In this document: in pieces, positions 22,264 through 34,910 of the stretch
Position numbering within the stretch: the first letter of the stretch is position 1
How the letters are laid out: every line of letters begins with the position of its first letter
Source of the DNA: Nicotiana tabacum
Lineage: Eukaryota; Streptophyta; Magnoliopsida; Solanales; Solanaceae
Assembly: GCF_000715075.1 (NCBI RefSeq)
Contig: NC_134102.1
Location: forward strand, 46,757,348 to 46,821,347
Direction: 5' to 3'
DNA length: 64,000 nucleotides
Notes under the pieces: model-generated
Databases searched by the model: none
Told to the model about the DNA's origin: nothing
What the model saw: only the letters and a program-made list of their open reading frames with translations
Program-made: the position numbers and the translations under genes

Positions 22264-22748
22264 GGATGCTGCGTTTCATGCCCGCAGGTCCTGATAGACA
22301 GGTCGAGAGTCCTCCAAGTAGGCTATCAGCTCAGCAAAAGATGTTGGTGCGCTCCATTTGCTCCGAAGTTGCTATTGGTCAGTATGATCAGGCATGTATT
22401 GATTGGTATGTCGGGGCCCTGTCCCGGCCTTATGACGTTTATGTACTCTTAGAGTCTTGTAGACATATGTCATGTATATGAAAGATTGTATGGCCTTGTC
22501 TGCCTGTGTTCAGTGTATGAGGGATTATCTTGGCCTTATAGGTCCGTACATCATATGTATAAGTCAGTATATCAGGTTGGGTTGTTCTATGTCGGGCATT
22601 CCCTCATGTTTACTCTAGTTATTACATGACGCCCCTTCTGGCCCACTTACCCATGATGATGTAATAAGAAAGATACGTTACGTTGGTACTCAGTTGAGTA
22701 AGGTATCAGGTGCCCATCGCGGCTCATCGGTTTGGGTCGTTACAAAAG

Positions 22749-22760
22749 TGGTATCAGAGC
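22749..22760 (+). promoter_or_regulatory. Primer-binding site (initiator tRNA-Met)
   Basis: TGGTATCAGAGC lies 4 nt after the 5' LTR end. Confidence 0.9.
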
Positions 22761-25700
22761 AGTTCTGTCCTAGGGATCCTACAAGCAGTGTCTAGTACAG
22801 TCTTATTTATGGGTGTGTTGTGCACCACACTTATAAGCAGGAGGCTACAGGGCATTTAGGTCTGTCACTCTTTCTTATCACTATAGATCGTGTGGTAGAG
22901 CTCAGTTGTAAGAACTCAATTTCCTAAACTATATTTTATTCATAATACGACGATGCCTATATCTAGAAAGACGGTTGGTAAGAGATGTGGCTATGGAAGA
23001 GTTGAGTCAGAGGAACTCAATTTTTGCGTCATGCTTATGATGGATAAATATGAGGTATTCAGCAGATCATGTGTGTACTAAGATATGTAAACTTCTTGAT
23101 AAGGATCCCTAAGGCAAGAATGTCTATCCACTCTTGCGATAAAAAGGAATAAGAGAATTGGAAGGTAGACACAAGTTCCAGCAAGTAAAAGAAGCAAGAT
23201 GAAAAAGGTACGAGCTACCCAGCTAATGAAGATTATCGCAGAGGAATATAAGCCTTTTGAGTTACCTTCAACAATAAAAGGGGTATGTACAATTGGCCAC
23301 GCCCATCTCAGTTTTTCCCTATGGGGGCTAACATAAGTAGTATAAGAGAAGCCAGGATATCAGGATCTAGCTGGGGTTAGGGTAACCCAAAATGGTGGAT
23401 GGATTGTTAGCATTAGCTAACATTTCCGAAGGATATTGCAAATGTGCTAATAGATCTCCTTGTGAGACGCCCAAATGGTTTACTCTAAAATATTACAACT
23501 AGATATGAGTACTACAAAGATAGGCACTGGAAGCCTTGAAGGGATAAATATTATCTTAGTGTGGCTCTTATCCCTAGTGGAGAAAGAATGTTAGGCAACC
23601 CAAAGAGCCAGTAGATGGAGCAAAGGGGAGCTAAGAACAAAAGAATGTCTTGTTCGAGTTTTCAGAATAAAGTGATAGACATAAATGTTAGCGGAAAATA
23701 AGAAGAGAGTTAATGATGTATTTTGAGTAAGATATGATACATGGATGACAACGGTAGATCAAAAGATAACAGTATTACAGAGTCTATAGTCAAGTGAAGG
23801 AAAAGAGGAGAGGTGACAGGCCTTGAGACAACAATAAAGTATAGGCCATAAAGTCATATCCTCATTTCGAGAAATAAGTTTGTGACTCCAATGCGACTAC
23901 CAGAAGGAAAAGTTAGACCCCAGAGTAATAGAAATCAGTATGGACTGATGAACAAGGTAAACTAAATATGGACTAGGGACTGAGTAATAGTCGGCATCAT
24001 GAGAATTTCAGAGATTGCGTCCCGGCGATGATAGAATGGGCGACAGAAGAATACCCTTTAAAGGCCATTCAGGAAGACGCTTCCCTAAAGCAAGCAAGGT
24101 GAGAAAAGTTAAGCTTAAGGGACTGTATGCACCAGTTATACTAAGTGTCACCCTCGCGAGTAGGGAAATTTGTTATCCTTGGTACAGAAAGATTACCGCG
24201 AGGCGAGTAAGGATCATCGATGATGTGGAAAGACGCCAAAGATGAAGAGGTAAAAACATCTATACGTAGATCATCGTAGCACTAACTCTTAGTACTCCCC
24301 TAAAGGGGGAAATATGGAGTGATGTGGCATTAAGTCATAATTAAGTGGTTCTATTAATTATGGAATGGTAAAGTAAGGATGCGATAAAAATGAGAAAGGG
24401 ATAAGATTGCACTTATTCAAATCCTATAGATATGCTATGATTCCAGAACATTATGCAAACATGACGTCAAGGAAAGGAAGTAAGGGTTCCTGCTCGGGAT
24501 GTTATTGATAAATAAGGAGCCAGTGCGAAAGGTAAGTTAAGACAAAGGGAATAACCTAAGAGGGATTACGCGGAAATACAAATATGAAAATGGACCAACG
24601 AGCAGTTAGTAGTTGATTCAGGAAGAGTCTAGTTATGGTTATATAAAAGGTTACATACAAATCAATAGATCGTGCAAGATAAACATAGTGAACCCCAACA
24701 TGGGAATTCAGTCTCGCAGATATGACATCATGATCCTTGAGATATATTCAGATAGGAGTTGGGGTAGTTAAAGGTAAATAAAAGAGAATGCCACTGGGAA
24801 GACAGTCAAAACTTCAGTTCAGGAGAAACCCTATAAGCACACGGGCGTGGAAATAAGTACCTACGGATGATTATAGGCAAGGAAGAACAACAAAAATTCT
24901 GTCAAGTATACGATGTAATAAGCTCGAAGCTTTACAAGAGTCAGAAGGTCTTCCCTAAGTACTAAATTGAAAGACTAGCTAAGGAAATAAGGAAGAAGGC
25001 TTCAACCTAAGCACAGTGACCTAAAGAGGAAATTGTCTTATAACAATAGTCTCACAACAACATTGTATGCACTCCATAAGAAAGTGGCACCTATCGTGGT
25101 TAATGAACGGAAAGAAGAAAAAAAAAATTCAAAAGGGTGATATTCAAGATCATATGGGTTGTATGAAATTTCAATATGTGTAGGCACTAAGATAAGCCAA
25201 GTATTCATGCAACAAGTGGCAGAACGACCAGGGAAAATAATTGCTTACATTTAAAGAAAGTTGGGAAGGAATGGAAGGAATTATTTGATCAATGATCCAG
25301 AGTTAGTTACGTTATGAATGCACTCAAGATTTCAGAGTATTATCAATGCAGCATATATGTTGGCAATCATATAGCCGTAATAAGTTAAAAGAAAGAATTG
25401 AGCCCAGGTTATAGATAAAGGATTGAATTATTAAAAGATTATATCATGGATATTCCATAGCGCCCATGAGAGGCTAAAGTAATAACTAATACCAGGAGCC
25501 ACAGATCGGAAGATAGCTTAAGCCTACATAAAGGCTGATAAGAAGGAAGAGAAAACTAAAGAGTTACATCAACCAAGTAAATCATGAGTCTGATTATTGG
25601 ACCCAGAAAATTATAGACATCATGATTGAGAACCTTGCAGAATCACTCTTAATATAAGAGGTACAAGAGAGATAGTACAAGATCCATATTCTATAACGAC

Positions 25701-27317
25701 TCTACGATAAAGCCAGTTAGAAGAGTACCAACCTCATAAGAAGTCGGCATGAAGCTCCCACCGAATTATGTATTATACTGGGTTGTTGTTGTTGTTCTTG
25801 TTCAAGTTGTGGATGTGAATTGTACCTATGTGGAAGGGAGGTCATGAAAGAGATAGAAGATATGATGCGAGATTTTAAGGCAAAGGTAAACAACGTACGA
25901 GATACTCAAATGCAGAAGGTTGTAAAGAGTTCATACTTCGGATAAAAGTCTAGAAGCGTGGGGATTCAATATCCAGGAATGATAGCAGCGTCGTCAGTGG
26001 CATGTGTTCGAGCCTATGGTTTCTAGGTATCGAGAAGCCTGATTAAGAGAGCAAAGAAGAGTTAGAGACGATGTGATGTCTCGCTTGATATTCCAGAATA
26101 ACATAAGGAAATCTATCGTGCAAGCAAGTTGAAGGAAGGTTGTGAGCAGCATAAATGGATACGTATAGGTCACAAGATAAAGTATAGTAAAGTGACAAGG
26201 TTTTATGACAGGAATAATGATAATAAAGGGCGAGTGAGAAGGTGACGAGAAATGGATGAGTCCTCAGGATTAAGCCCATGAAAAAAAGAGAGCTAATGGT
26301 TTCTCTAAGTTAAGAAAGCTCAGTATAGCCTGAACGAACTCAAAGGAGTCTAAGACTAATAGCATTTAGGAGAGATAGAATGCTGCCCTGATAGTAGAAT
26401 GAGGGTATAATCGTGATAAATAAAGGATGATGTTTGGGCCTTTGATTGAGTAATGATTTGATGAATTGTACAGGATTAAAATACCCACGTAAGGAGAATC
26501 ACATTGGGATGCTATGAATTACGTTTATGGAAGTATAGTATCGTATCGCCCCAAGGTGGATCCGGAAAGTCACTTCAAATATTCCTCGATGCAACGTATG
26601 CCCTAGTGGAAAGGTATTACGTAAGAAGTTTCAAGTTATCAGTGGTATATTGTAGATCAATATTGAGGCGAATCAATAATGGATGGACAAAAGTCACAAA
26701 GTATAAGATGAGATTAGGTCGTCATTCTTACGATGAACAATAATGAGGAAGCATTAAAGGACTTAGATTTATACATATGGGATAAGCAACAGGAGTAAGC
26801 TGGAATTTAGTAGCATACCTTAGCAACGATAAATCGAAGTAAGAGTTATGTTATAGTATGACCTACCTAGATACAGTAAAGTCATACGAATGGATAACCG
26901 AGTCTATGAAATAAGATATAGCAATATTCGTAAGTTCAACAAAGTATCGAGCAAAGAACTTCAGTATACCTATAGATGCCCAGAGAGACATCTTATCAAG
27001 CTCTATATATGTTTACAAAGTGAGGCCTAGAGATTGGCTAAAAGCTAGAGGAAAAAGGAGAGAAGAGTCGCAAAGGCAAATTTGCAAGGTCAGAATCGTA
27101 CAGGCTACATGATAGAAGGTAGCAATAGTTACGAGATTGGAAGAATTCTGACCACAAGTCGTAATGTGAGAAAGAGGCCTAAAGGGGAGAATGCCCCAGC
27201 CTTTGAGTATATTCAAAGAACAGTTGCCTAAATGGCAAGGAGAATACTAAGGTATTCACAAGAGCTATGGGTTATGAGAATGATAAGTGCGTCAGTCAAC
27301 ATTCGAGGACGAATGTT
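22761..27317 (+). other. Interior of the non-coding element: no gene seen
   Basis: About 4.6 kb of purine-rich sequence dense in stops in all frames. The first ~150 nt match the leader of family F. At about 25777-25800, ACTGGGTTGTTGTTGTTG resembles the tail of a TS-type SINE, but it is only a tail-like scrap. I found no reverse transcriptase, integrase or zinc-knuckle motif. Confidence 0.6.
22815..22830 (+). other. Leader palindrome downstream of PBS
   Basis: GTGTTGTGCACCACAC, centred on the self-complementary GTGCAC, lies 55 nt after the PBS. The same leader position in family F (31910-31927, minus strand) is a degenerate version. Confidence 0.45.
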
Positions 27318-27333
27318 CCAAAGGGGGGAATGA
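27318..27333 (+). promoter_or_regulatory. Polypurine tract of the non-coding element
   Basis: A purine run (AAAGGGGGGAATGA) sits directly before the 3' LTR. Confidence 0.8.
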
Positions 27334-29345
27334 TGTTACACCCCATATTTTCGTACGTGGAAATACGCCATAAGTAAATTGATATAAGCTCGGCAATGAG
27401 ATGTTACATCCCACATTTTCGGACGCTAAAGTTTCGTCGTAAGTTAATCGACGTAAGCTCGGGAATGAGATTATTTTTGAGGTTATAATTATTATGCTAT
27501 TTCAAACAAGTGATAAGTAAATTCGTGAAGGAGAGAGGGTAAGCGAATCGAAGAAAGTGAGTTTCATCAAAGTTTGTCAATTTGGGATAAAATACGGTCC
27601 GAGCTATAATACCCGGTATTTATGGACTAGTACCATATAAGGTACCACATGACCATGATAGTAGGATACATAGAGTGTGTTAAAAGTGAGTAGTATTTTA
27701 AGTAATTTGAGATAATTCTTAATTACGTGGGTAATTGGTTGATTATTGGTTAATGGGAGATTAACAAGTTGATTAAGGAATTGTGGATAATTAATTAAGG
27801 TCTTTGGATGAGCATAAAGAGGCTCCAACGTGGCAGCCCATGAGATTGGATAAAGAATCAATTTGTGACACTTAAGTATATGGTAAGGTGGCACATTTTG
27901 GAAGATTTTTAGTGGCTTAGTCATCCCCTAAAGTGGATCCCACAACCAAGAGTCTTAAAGACATCTCCCTACATTATTATTTCATATATCATTGTTGTGG
28001 AGATGTATGTGTTACTAACGGAGGAATTCTTAAAAATGAATTCATATGAATTTCATAACGCTACAACAGTGTGAGACGCAATTCGGAGAGAGCACGGTAC
28101 AGTCTTTCTCAGGAATATCATACAGATTTTCCCCTACTTCGATCTGCCGTTATGTGTTCTTCGCAAAAGACGTGTGTTAGAGGAATTGTCAAGGGAATCG
28201 GTCCAGGTATGTTAAGGCTATCCCTTCTTTCTTTTTGGCATGATCAATATGATACAAACGAAACGAGCAAATACAAAATTTCCATAAATGACTCTATTCA
28301 TAGAAATACTAGAGATGCTTATGTTCTTGATTCCCCATATGTCATATCATTCTATCATCTGTTCGTGGGTCTCAGAAAATACGTAAGTTGATAAAGTTTG
28401 TTTCATGATATTACTCAAAGGAATAATGGTCTTATGACACTCCAAAAGATTTTATTGACGTACTTCTCATGCATTGCATTCATTTACATTGACCCATGAC
28501 CAGATGGCGTTATATACGCGTATATATGTATATTATATGTATATGGGATATGGAAAAAGGTTACGACGTTATATACGCACCACCACCTGATCAACTAGTA
28601 TACGATGATGAATTGCCCACAATGGACGAGATGATATGATGGGATGCCCTCAGAGGTTTGATGATGTTATGAACGCATATACCTATGCATGGTATGTCAT
28701 TTATATGCATATGCATGACATTATAAATATGAAGTGATTCACAGAGTTATTCAGATATACATGTCGAGAATTTTACTCCATGTTTCTCTCATGTCTATTG
28801 TTTACTAGATTTTCATTCCTTACATACTCGGTACATTATTTGTACTAACATCCCTTTTTCCTGGGGACGCTGCATTTAATGCCCGCAGGTCCCAATAGAC
28901 AGGTCGAGAGTCCTCCAAGTAGGCTATCAGCTCAGCGAAAGATGTTGGTGCGCTTCATTTGCTTCGGAGTTGCTATTAGTCAGTATGATTAGGCATATAT
29001 TGATTGGTATGTCGGGGCCCTGTCCCGGCCTTATGACGTTTATGTACTCTTAGAGGCTTGTAGACATATGTCATGTATATGAAAGATTATATAGCCTTGT
29101 CGGCCTGTGTTCAGTGTATGAGTGATTATTTTGGCATTATAGGCCCGTACATCATATGTATAAGTCAGTATATCAGGTTGGGTTGTTCTATGTCGGGCAT
29201 TCCCTCATGTTTACTCTAGTTATTTCATGACGCCCCTTCTGGCCCACTTACCCATGATGATGTAATAAGAAAGATACGTTACGTTGGTACTCGGTTGAGT
29301 AAGGTACTGGGTGCCCCTCGCGGCCCATCAGTTTGGGTCATTACA
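27334..29345 (+). repeat. 3' LTR of the non-coding element
   Basis: Colinear with 20732-22744 at an offset of 6602 bp with almost no net length change. It ends GGGTCATTACA and is followed by the GATTA duplication at 29346-29350. Confidence 0.9.
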
Positions 29346-29350
29346 GATTA

Positions 29351-30209
29351 TAACACTACTAAGTTCTGTCGTAACTCTCCAAGTCTAGAACATTGCTTAA
29401 GGTACTTGCTAACGTTGGTACCATTATGTCTTTGAAATATCCACCTCTGATAAGTTCCATTTAAATAGTCATTTCACTTTCTTACCAGTGATTTAAGGTG
29501 ATTCCCACATTAATTCAAGCTCTCAAGAACTTGTCCTTTAAGTGATTTACTAGTCCAGTCGGCTAGCGAGGTAAGTTCTTAGAATTACGATTCAAATTTT
29601 CCTTCGAGTTTTGTCGTCACCATTTCTCTTCATATTTTCCTTGTCTTTACTTGCCATGTTCCATTTGGCTTTTCACTAGTCCTTCATTAACATTTTGGGT
29701 CATGTTTGTTCTAAAGCTTCTCGTGGTATTCTTCCATTTCTAATTCCTCATGCCTTAGGTAATGTTATTCGTGGTCGTCTCATATATCTATGCCGCTTAA
29801 CCCTCTAACTGTAGGGTTTTCTGAGATACTCTCAAATCATGCCCTTGTTGTTCACCTTTACTACTTCTATCGTTATTTACATTTGCGTAGATGAACTTTT
29901 ACTATCAATATACCACATATACATATCCTTTATGTGAGCCCTTTATAAGGAAAACATAACCTTTATCTAAATATACCGTTTACCTTACTAGTCAAGCACT
30001 CCTACTTTACCCTTCAATCGCAATATAAGCATTGTCTTAACTATCATTCAACCGAAAATCCCATCTAAGTCTCTTCCTTTAATATTACTCTTTTCCCTCT
30101 TTAGCCCTACCAGCAAAACTTTATGAATTATCATCATAGTATAACATATGACATTTCAAGATCACACTCATGGGTATAAAGATATTTTATAAAAATGGTA
30201 AGTATACCT
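29351..30209. other. Pyrimidine-rich DNA, no gene seen
   Basis: Continuation of 19546-20731 across the insertion. T/C-rich, with no frame or motif recognised. Confidence 0.3.
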
Positions 30210-31000
30210 TGTTGCACCCTATTTTACACAAGTCAGAACAATGTACAACTTATAGTACTCTGCAAGGTTAATTGGAGTTTAGAGTCGCCACCTAGTATTT
30301 AAGGTATACTAGGACACCTATACTATACTACGTAATATACACTTTAACTATGATCTACGAAACCGCTGAGATTCTAGGAAAGGGTTCAAGTTGTCTCGAG
30401 GGAAAGGTGTTAGGCATCCCTCAAGATCCACAAAAATATGGTTCTAGTGGACTCAATCAAATAAATGAGGGAAGGTTCAAAAGAATGATTAACTAATTCA
30501 CAAAGAATTCCTATTAAAGAGTAGCCAATGCAATTGCTATGTAGCGAATAAATATTCAAAGCATGACCATTTTATTTGTAGCAAAATATATACAACAGGA
30601 TATGCAAGGCAAATTAATAACAAAAATCATTTCTGGAGTTTGATTAAAAGAATTGGGTACGAAATAAGGTATAGAAGGAAACTTCGACTTATAATTAAAG
30701 CCAAGCAATTTACTTACAAGATTAGTCTTAATTTAACACACATACAATAAGAGGTGAAGAATTATCTTTAGATAGTTTTTATGTAATAAATAAGGTAAAA
30801 AGAGGGTTGATTTAATATTATAAGGGAAGATTATGAAAAATAAATTAACCGAAGGACAATCAATTATGGAAAACGAATAATAAGATATACTTATATTTGT
30901 GTACACGTGTAGTACAAGATAAATAATGAGATGTATGAAACAGCTTAGAGTTTTTGACTAAAAACATCCCTCAACTATGGTTCAAACATAAGGTACATCC
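30210..31000 (-). repeat. End of a Tat-like LTR
   Basis: On the plus strand it begins TGTTGCACCCTATTTTAC and carries GAGTCGCCACCTAG and GGTGTTAGGCATCCC motifs, which I associate with Tat-like LTR ends read on the minus strand. It has no PBS on its left. The right limit is unclear. Confidence 0.4.
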
Positions 31001-31520
31001 TTATATTACTAGATAGAACAAAATGACTTCCCCCCTAAATCTCTTAAATGTGCCCCTCAGCCCGATCATCTTCCACCTTCATCGAAACTAAGACTTCAGA
31101 AATTGAACTTTCTTTCATTTTGAACTTCATAAAATAATATAGAGCAAAGTCAAAAAAAGAAGAGACTAAAGCAGGTTATTCTCCTAAACTAAATTAAAAC
31201 ATGTGACTTCTCCCTCAACCTCCTGGTTAAAAGTATTGCTAAGCGGGGAAAGTCCTCCAACCTATTGTCCTTCTACTTGTTATTTGTCGCCGCTTGGGAA
31301 TCCTATGAAAGTACAAACTATTCTGACCCTCATGGTGCAACCAATACCCTTATTTGGGTATTGTTATGTGGATGCTGGTGAGTCCTGGTTAACTGACTTC
31401 CAAGACCATGGACTTCTCAATTCCTTAGGAGACCCCACATTCTCTGGTGAGCCATCACAGTATGGGGTTTAGGGATCAACTGATCTAGTCAACAATTGTG
31501 CTGCCCTCCTTATTTCTCAC
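31001..31520. other. Unassigned DNA
   Basis: No convincing gene. A plus-strand frame at 31203-31472 has no recognisable domain and lies where a minus-strand family F gag would be expected, so it is probably a shadow. Confidence 0.3.
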
Positions 31521-31781
31521 TCAATTGGGGCCACAGGGAAAACTGGTGATACTGGAGCTCTTCCTGACTCCTCTAATACCATCGGGGTCGGAGACTCCCG
31601 TAGTGGTGACTCATCTCGTATCTCAGAAGGATCTATCTCGATAGAGGGCATATTTTGTGATGGGTCCATCTTAATAGAGGACATAACCTTAGACGGGTTT
31701 GTCTCAATGGAGTAACTTACTCCCCACCTCCTTCTCCGTCGCAGCCCTTGGATCACCTGTAGTCCTTCTAGTAGAAGTCAT
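31521..31781 (-). pseudogene. Possible start of family F gag
   Basis: An ATG at 31781 on the minus strand follows the family F leader and opens MTSTRRTTGDPRAATEKEVG. It hits a stop after 25 codons. A second minus-strand frame (to 31517) is rich in Ser, Pro and Glu. No capsid motif or zinc knuckle follows. Position alone suggests gag. Confidence 0.35.
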
Positions 31782-31909
31782 CTCTAAACTATAAGGCAAA
31801 CAAGGATTAGGGTAAAAGTTTTTATTCCTTATGACTCGGTTTTATCGCATGATCTAGAACATGAAGAAAAAGTAACCATCCTAAATACCTCGTAGCCTCC
31901 TGTTTATAA

Positions 31910-31927
31910 GTGTGGCGCACAAAACAC
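31910..31927 (-). other. Leader hairpin downstream of PBS (family F)
   Basis: A degenerate counterpart of the palindrome at 22815, 53 nt from the PBS. The flanking leader (TTTATGGGTGT, then ACTTATAAACAGGAGGCTAC) is strongly conserved with 22801-22850. Confidence 0.4.
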
Positions 31928-31980
31928 CCATAAACAAGACTCTACTAGGCACGACTTGTAGACATTCCTATGACAGGCAT

Positions 31981-31992
31981 GTTCTAATACCA
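31981..31992 (-). promoter_or_regulatory. Degenerate primer-binding site (family F)
   Basis: TGGTATTAGAAC on the minus strand differs from the usual tRNA-Met complement at two positions. It lies 4 nt from the LTR end. Confidence 0.7.
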
Positions 31993-31996
31993 AGTT

Positions 31997-32800
31997 TGTC
32001 ACAACCCTACCTTGGGGGTTTGGCCGGCACCCAGTGCCTGGCCCGATCGTACCAATCCTGATACTTGTAATATACTCAACCATACGTTGGCCAACAAGGC
32101 CTCTAACAAGTGATTACCTGATCAAAAGACACAACCACCTACACGCATAAAAGTCCCAACATACGTATATATACAACAAGGCCAACAAGGCCAATATAAA
32201 CACAACGAGTCCACTAAGAAGGCCGAAAAAGCCATAAAAGACTACTATATCCAACTCTTATTCCATAAATTAGTTTACAACCTTCAGAACATCATACTTA
32301 TATATACTATATGATTCATAGTTCAAAAACATCCACAAAAAGCAAAACACTCCACATGCCTACACTTTCACCTTCACTTTCAATTCATAGTTTTTACATG
32401 TCTTCTTCTTCATTTCACTTAATGGATACATGAATAATTTTAAGAACAGCAGAAACAAATATAATCATGTTATATACCTTAATGTCGAGCCATCACAAAT
32501 TATTTTTATCACCTCAAAATAGCCCAACAAAATAGTAGCCATATCTTAGGCTATTTAGATGCTATCTTGTAGTATTTTGCTTCAAACAACCTCACCAACA
32601 CTTGTAAAATCTTAAGCATATGTAGGGAGATAATATACTTGCCTTATACGACAACTACAACTCGAAATCTAAGTTACTCGTAGCTCACAACAACCCTTAA
32701 TGTCATCACAACATCATAAAAGCGCTTTCCGATATCTTTACATGGTTCTTGATGTTACATATAATTGTAGATACGACATCGGAGTAGAGAGATATTCATA
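31997..32800 (-). mobile_element. Family F 5' LTR, left inverted arm
   Basis: The LTR end (GGGTTGTGACA on the minus strand) faces the PBS. The LTR runs rightwards and becomes the inverted partner of 32993-33434. Its U3 start is missing. Confidence 0.65.
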
Positions 32801-32866
32801 TTTTAGCGAGGCTGCACATGCAACCCCTATTGGACCAACCTAGGCATTGGAAGCTTATCCTTTTGT

Positions 32867-32876
32867 TATAAAAATA
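32867..32876 (+). promoter_or_regulatory. TATA box of family F LTR
   Basis: TATAAAAATA followed by GGGG about where a plant RNA polymerase II start would lie 25-35 nt downstream. It is the clearest core promoter among the plus-strand LTRs here. Confidence 0.55.
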
Positions 32877-33429
32877 GGGGAAGCCCTTATCTGTCTCATT
32901 TTTCGACCAGAGCACACCCCATATCTCTCCAAAGTATCTCTAAGAGCTCTCAAAGGTTTAAGGGTGATTTCTAAGGTAAACCACCTATATCTAACATCAA
33001 GAACCCCGTAAAGGTAGCGGAAAGCGCTTCTATGATGTTGTGATGACATTAAGGGTTGTTGTGAGCTAAGAGGAGCTTGGATTTCGAGTTGTAGTTTCTG
33101 TATAAGGTAAGTATTATATCTCCTTGCTTGCGCTTAAGCTTTTACAAGGGTTGATGATGTTGTTTGAAGCAAAATACTACAAGATATCATTGAAACATCC
33201 TAAGATATGACAACTATTTTGTTGGGCTATTTTGAGGTGATTATATGATTTGTGGCTGGAAATTATGGAATATATCATGAGTATGTTGTGGCTGTTGTTG
33301 TTAAAATTATTCATGTATCAATTAAGTGAAATGAAGAAGAAAGCACGTAAAAACTATGAATTGAAAGTGAAGGTGGAAGTGTAGGCATATGGACAGTTTT
33401 GGGATCCATTTTGTGGATGTTTTTGAACT

Positions 33430-33434
33430 AGAAA
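33430..33434. other. Target-site duplication AGAAA (left copy)
   Basis: AGAAA flanks the solo LTR here and at 37099-37103. Confidence 0.88.
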
Positions 33435-34725
33435 TGTCATGAGCCACAATTCACCTAGTCATGGTGGCACCTAACCCAGTGCTAGGTAAGCCAAACATAG
33501 AATAAAGTAATGAAACTGAAAATTATTAATAATAAGGAATAAAATGACTGAATTCTATACAATCCAAAGACTGGTAGTACAAGTCAAGAGCTACTAATAT
33601 AACTCCAATTTGAGGAAATACATCATCTGTTTGTAATTTACATAAATAGAAATATAAATTCTAATATACAACGAACAAATGGTAGCTTATATCTACAGCG
33701 TTGGTACGTCTACAATGCTAGGTCCTAGAACTCCGCAGCTGCTCATCACCGAATATCTGCATGGAGGTACAAAAATGTAGTATGAGTACAACTAACCCCA
33801 TGTACTCAGTAAGTATCTTGACTAACCTCGGTGAAGTAGTGACGATATTTTTAAGTCAAAAGATAATCACTAATATAACTTGTGCATTTAACTTTGCAAT
33901 AGAAACAACACTAGAAATAGCAAGGTGGATAACAAGAACAATTATCAGAAGTAGTAAATGATTAACTAATGGATATAACGATCCGGTTCCTCAATATCAC
34001 AACCAACCCTTTTTTAATAGCTCAAGTCACGAGTTTAAAGCAATAACCTCTAAAACAACGTAGTAAAACCATGAATCTTCATAATAAGAGGAATGTGTTC
34101 AAGATATTAAACCATGGCATAGCAACACCGTTCGTTCATTTACCTCTTACTCACCAAACATATGCATGTAAAGCAAATCAAATCAAATGGTACGGCAACA
34201 CCTTTCGTAAATTTATCCCATCTTCACCAAGCATATGTATAATAGTACCAACCAGGTAGAAAGAATACCAATAATAATAACAGCAAAGTAGAAAGTGCAT
34301 AGAAAGCAGTAACAAATAAGGCAGAAGCATATGGATAACGGTAACAGACAAGGTAGGAGGCATAGATGTAAGGATAGCAAATAAAATATGAGAAAATATA
34401 TTTCAGTAACTAGCAAGGTAGAAGGTTTAAATGAATCCACCACAAACGAGAAAAATGCATAGATGTAAATATAACAAACAAGATGGAAAGCATGAATGTA
34501 ACAGTAATAAACAAATAGAAAGCATGGATAGAACAATAACAAATAAGGTAGAATGCAAAGGCGAAACAACCACAAGAAATAAAGAAAGCACATGTGCAAC
34601 AATAACGACTCAAGATAAATGCATAAATGTATATATAAGAAAATGATAACACAATATAATGCATGTCTCTTGTCCTGTCCTGCACGGAAATACCCTTCAT
34701 GCCATGAACTCACATCCTTACTTGT

Positions 34726-34910
34726 ACGGCATCACCCTTCGTGCTTTTACTCTAATCTTCACATCATGATGTAAAAATAATGGCACAACATCACCCTTCG
34801 TGCTTTTACTCTTATCATCACATTATAATGTAAAAAAATTGGCACGGCATCACCCTTCGTGCTTTTACTCTCATCCTCACATTATAAAATAATAACAAGC
34901 ACGGAAACAC
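34726..34910 (-). repeat. 59-bp minisatellite in solo LTR
   Basis: Three units plus a partial one: the word TCACCCTTCGTGCTTTTACT recurs at 34732, 34791 and 34850. More decayed units flank it between about 34200 and 35020. Confidence 0.8.

Larger units (their letters stand above)
20732..22744 (+). repeat. 5' LTR of the non-coding element
   Basis: It starts TGTTACACCCC and ends GGGTCGTTACA. The first 68 bp are followed by a diverged second copy from 20800 (TGTTACATCCCACATTTTCG), so the LTR start is tandemly doubled. It contains a donor-like site at 21605 and an acceptor-like site at 22263. Confidence 0.9.
20732..29345 (+). mobile_element. Complete non-coding LTR element (LARD-like), 8.6 kb
   Basis: Two ~2.0-kb LTRs (20732-22744 and 27334-29345) flank a 4.6-kb interior. 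There is a PBS at 22749, a polypurine tract before 27334 and a perfect 5-bp target duplication (GATTA). By eye the first 350 bp of the two LTRs differ at about 4-5% of positions, so the insertion is fairly recent. The interior has no frame above about 80 residues that resembles gag or pol. The element must therefore have been moved by proteins from a relative. Its leader resembles that of family F (31780-31992). Confidence 0.9.
32801..33434 (+). mobile_element. Family F LTR, right inverted arm (first part)
   Basis: A plus-strand LTR piece. From 32993 it matches the complement of 32240-32756. It continues at 37104 after the inserted solo LTR. It has a TATA box at 32867 and a donor-like site AAG|GTAAGT at 33106/33107, about 230 bp downstream. 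Confidence 0.65.

Noticed and set aside
24015..24245. Basic 76-residue frame inside the non-coding element
   Set aside because: No gag or zinc-knuckle motif; length expected by chance in 4.6 kb.
26504..26743. Frame with GGSGKS, resembling a P-loop
   Set aside because: A single six-residue match in an 79-residue frame within stop-rich sequence; no Walker B or fold context.
31203..31472. Plus-strand frame of 89 residues
   Set aside because: Opposite to where family F gag should lie; no domain and ordinary length by chance.
34213..34713. Minus-strand frame of 166 residues, very hydrophobic, membrane-like
   Set aside because: It lies in decayed repeats of the solo LTR. The hydrophobicity comes from repeated AAC/ATA-rich plus-strand sequence, with no homology or start context.
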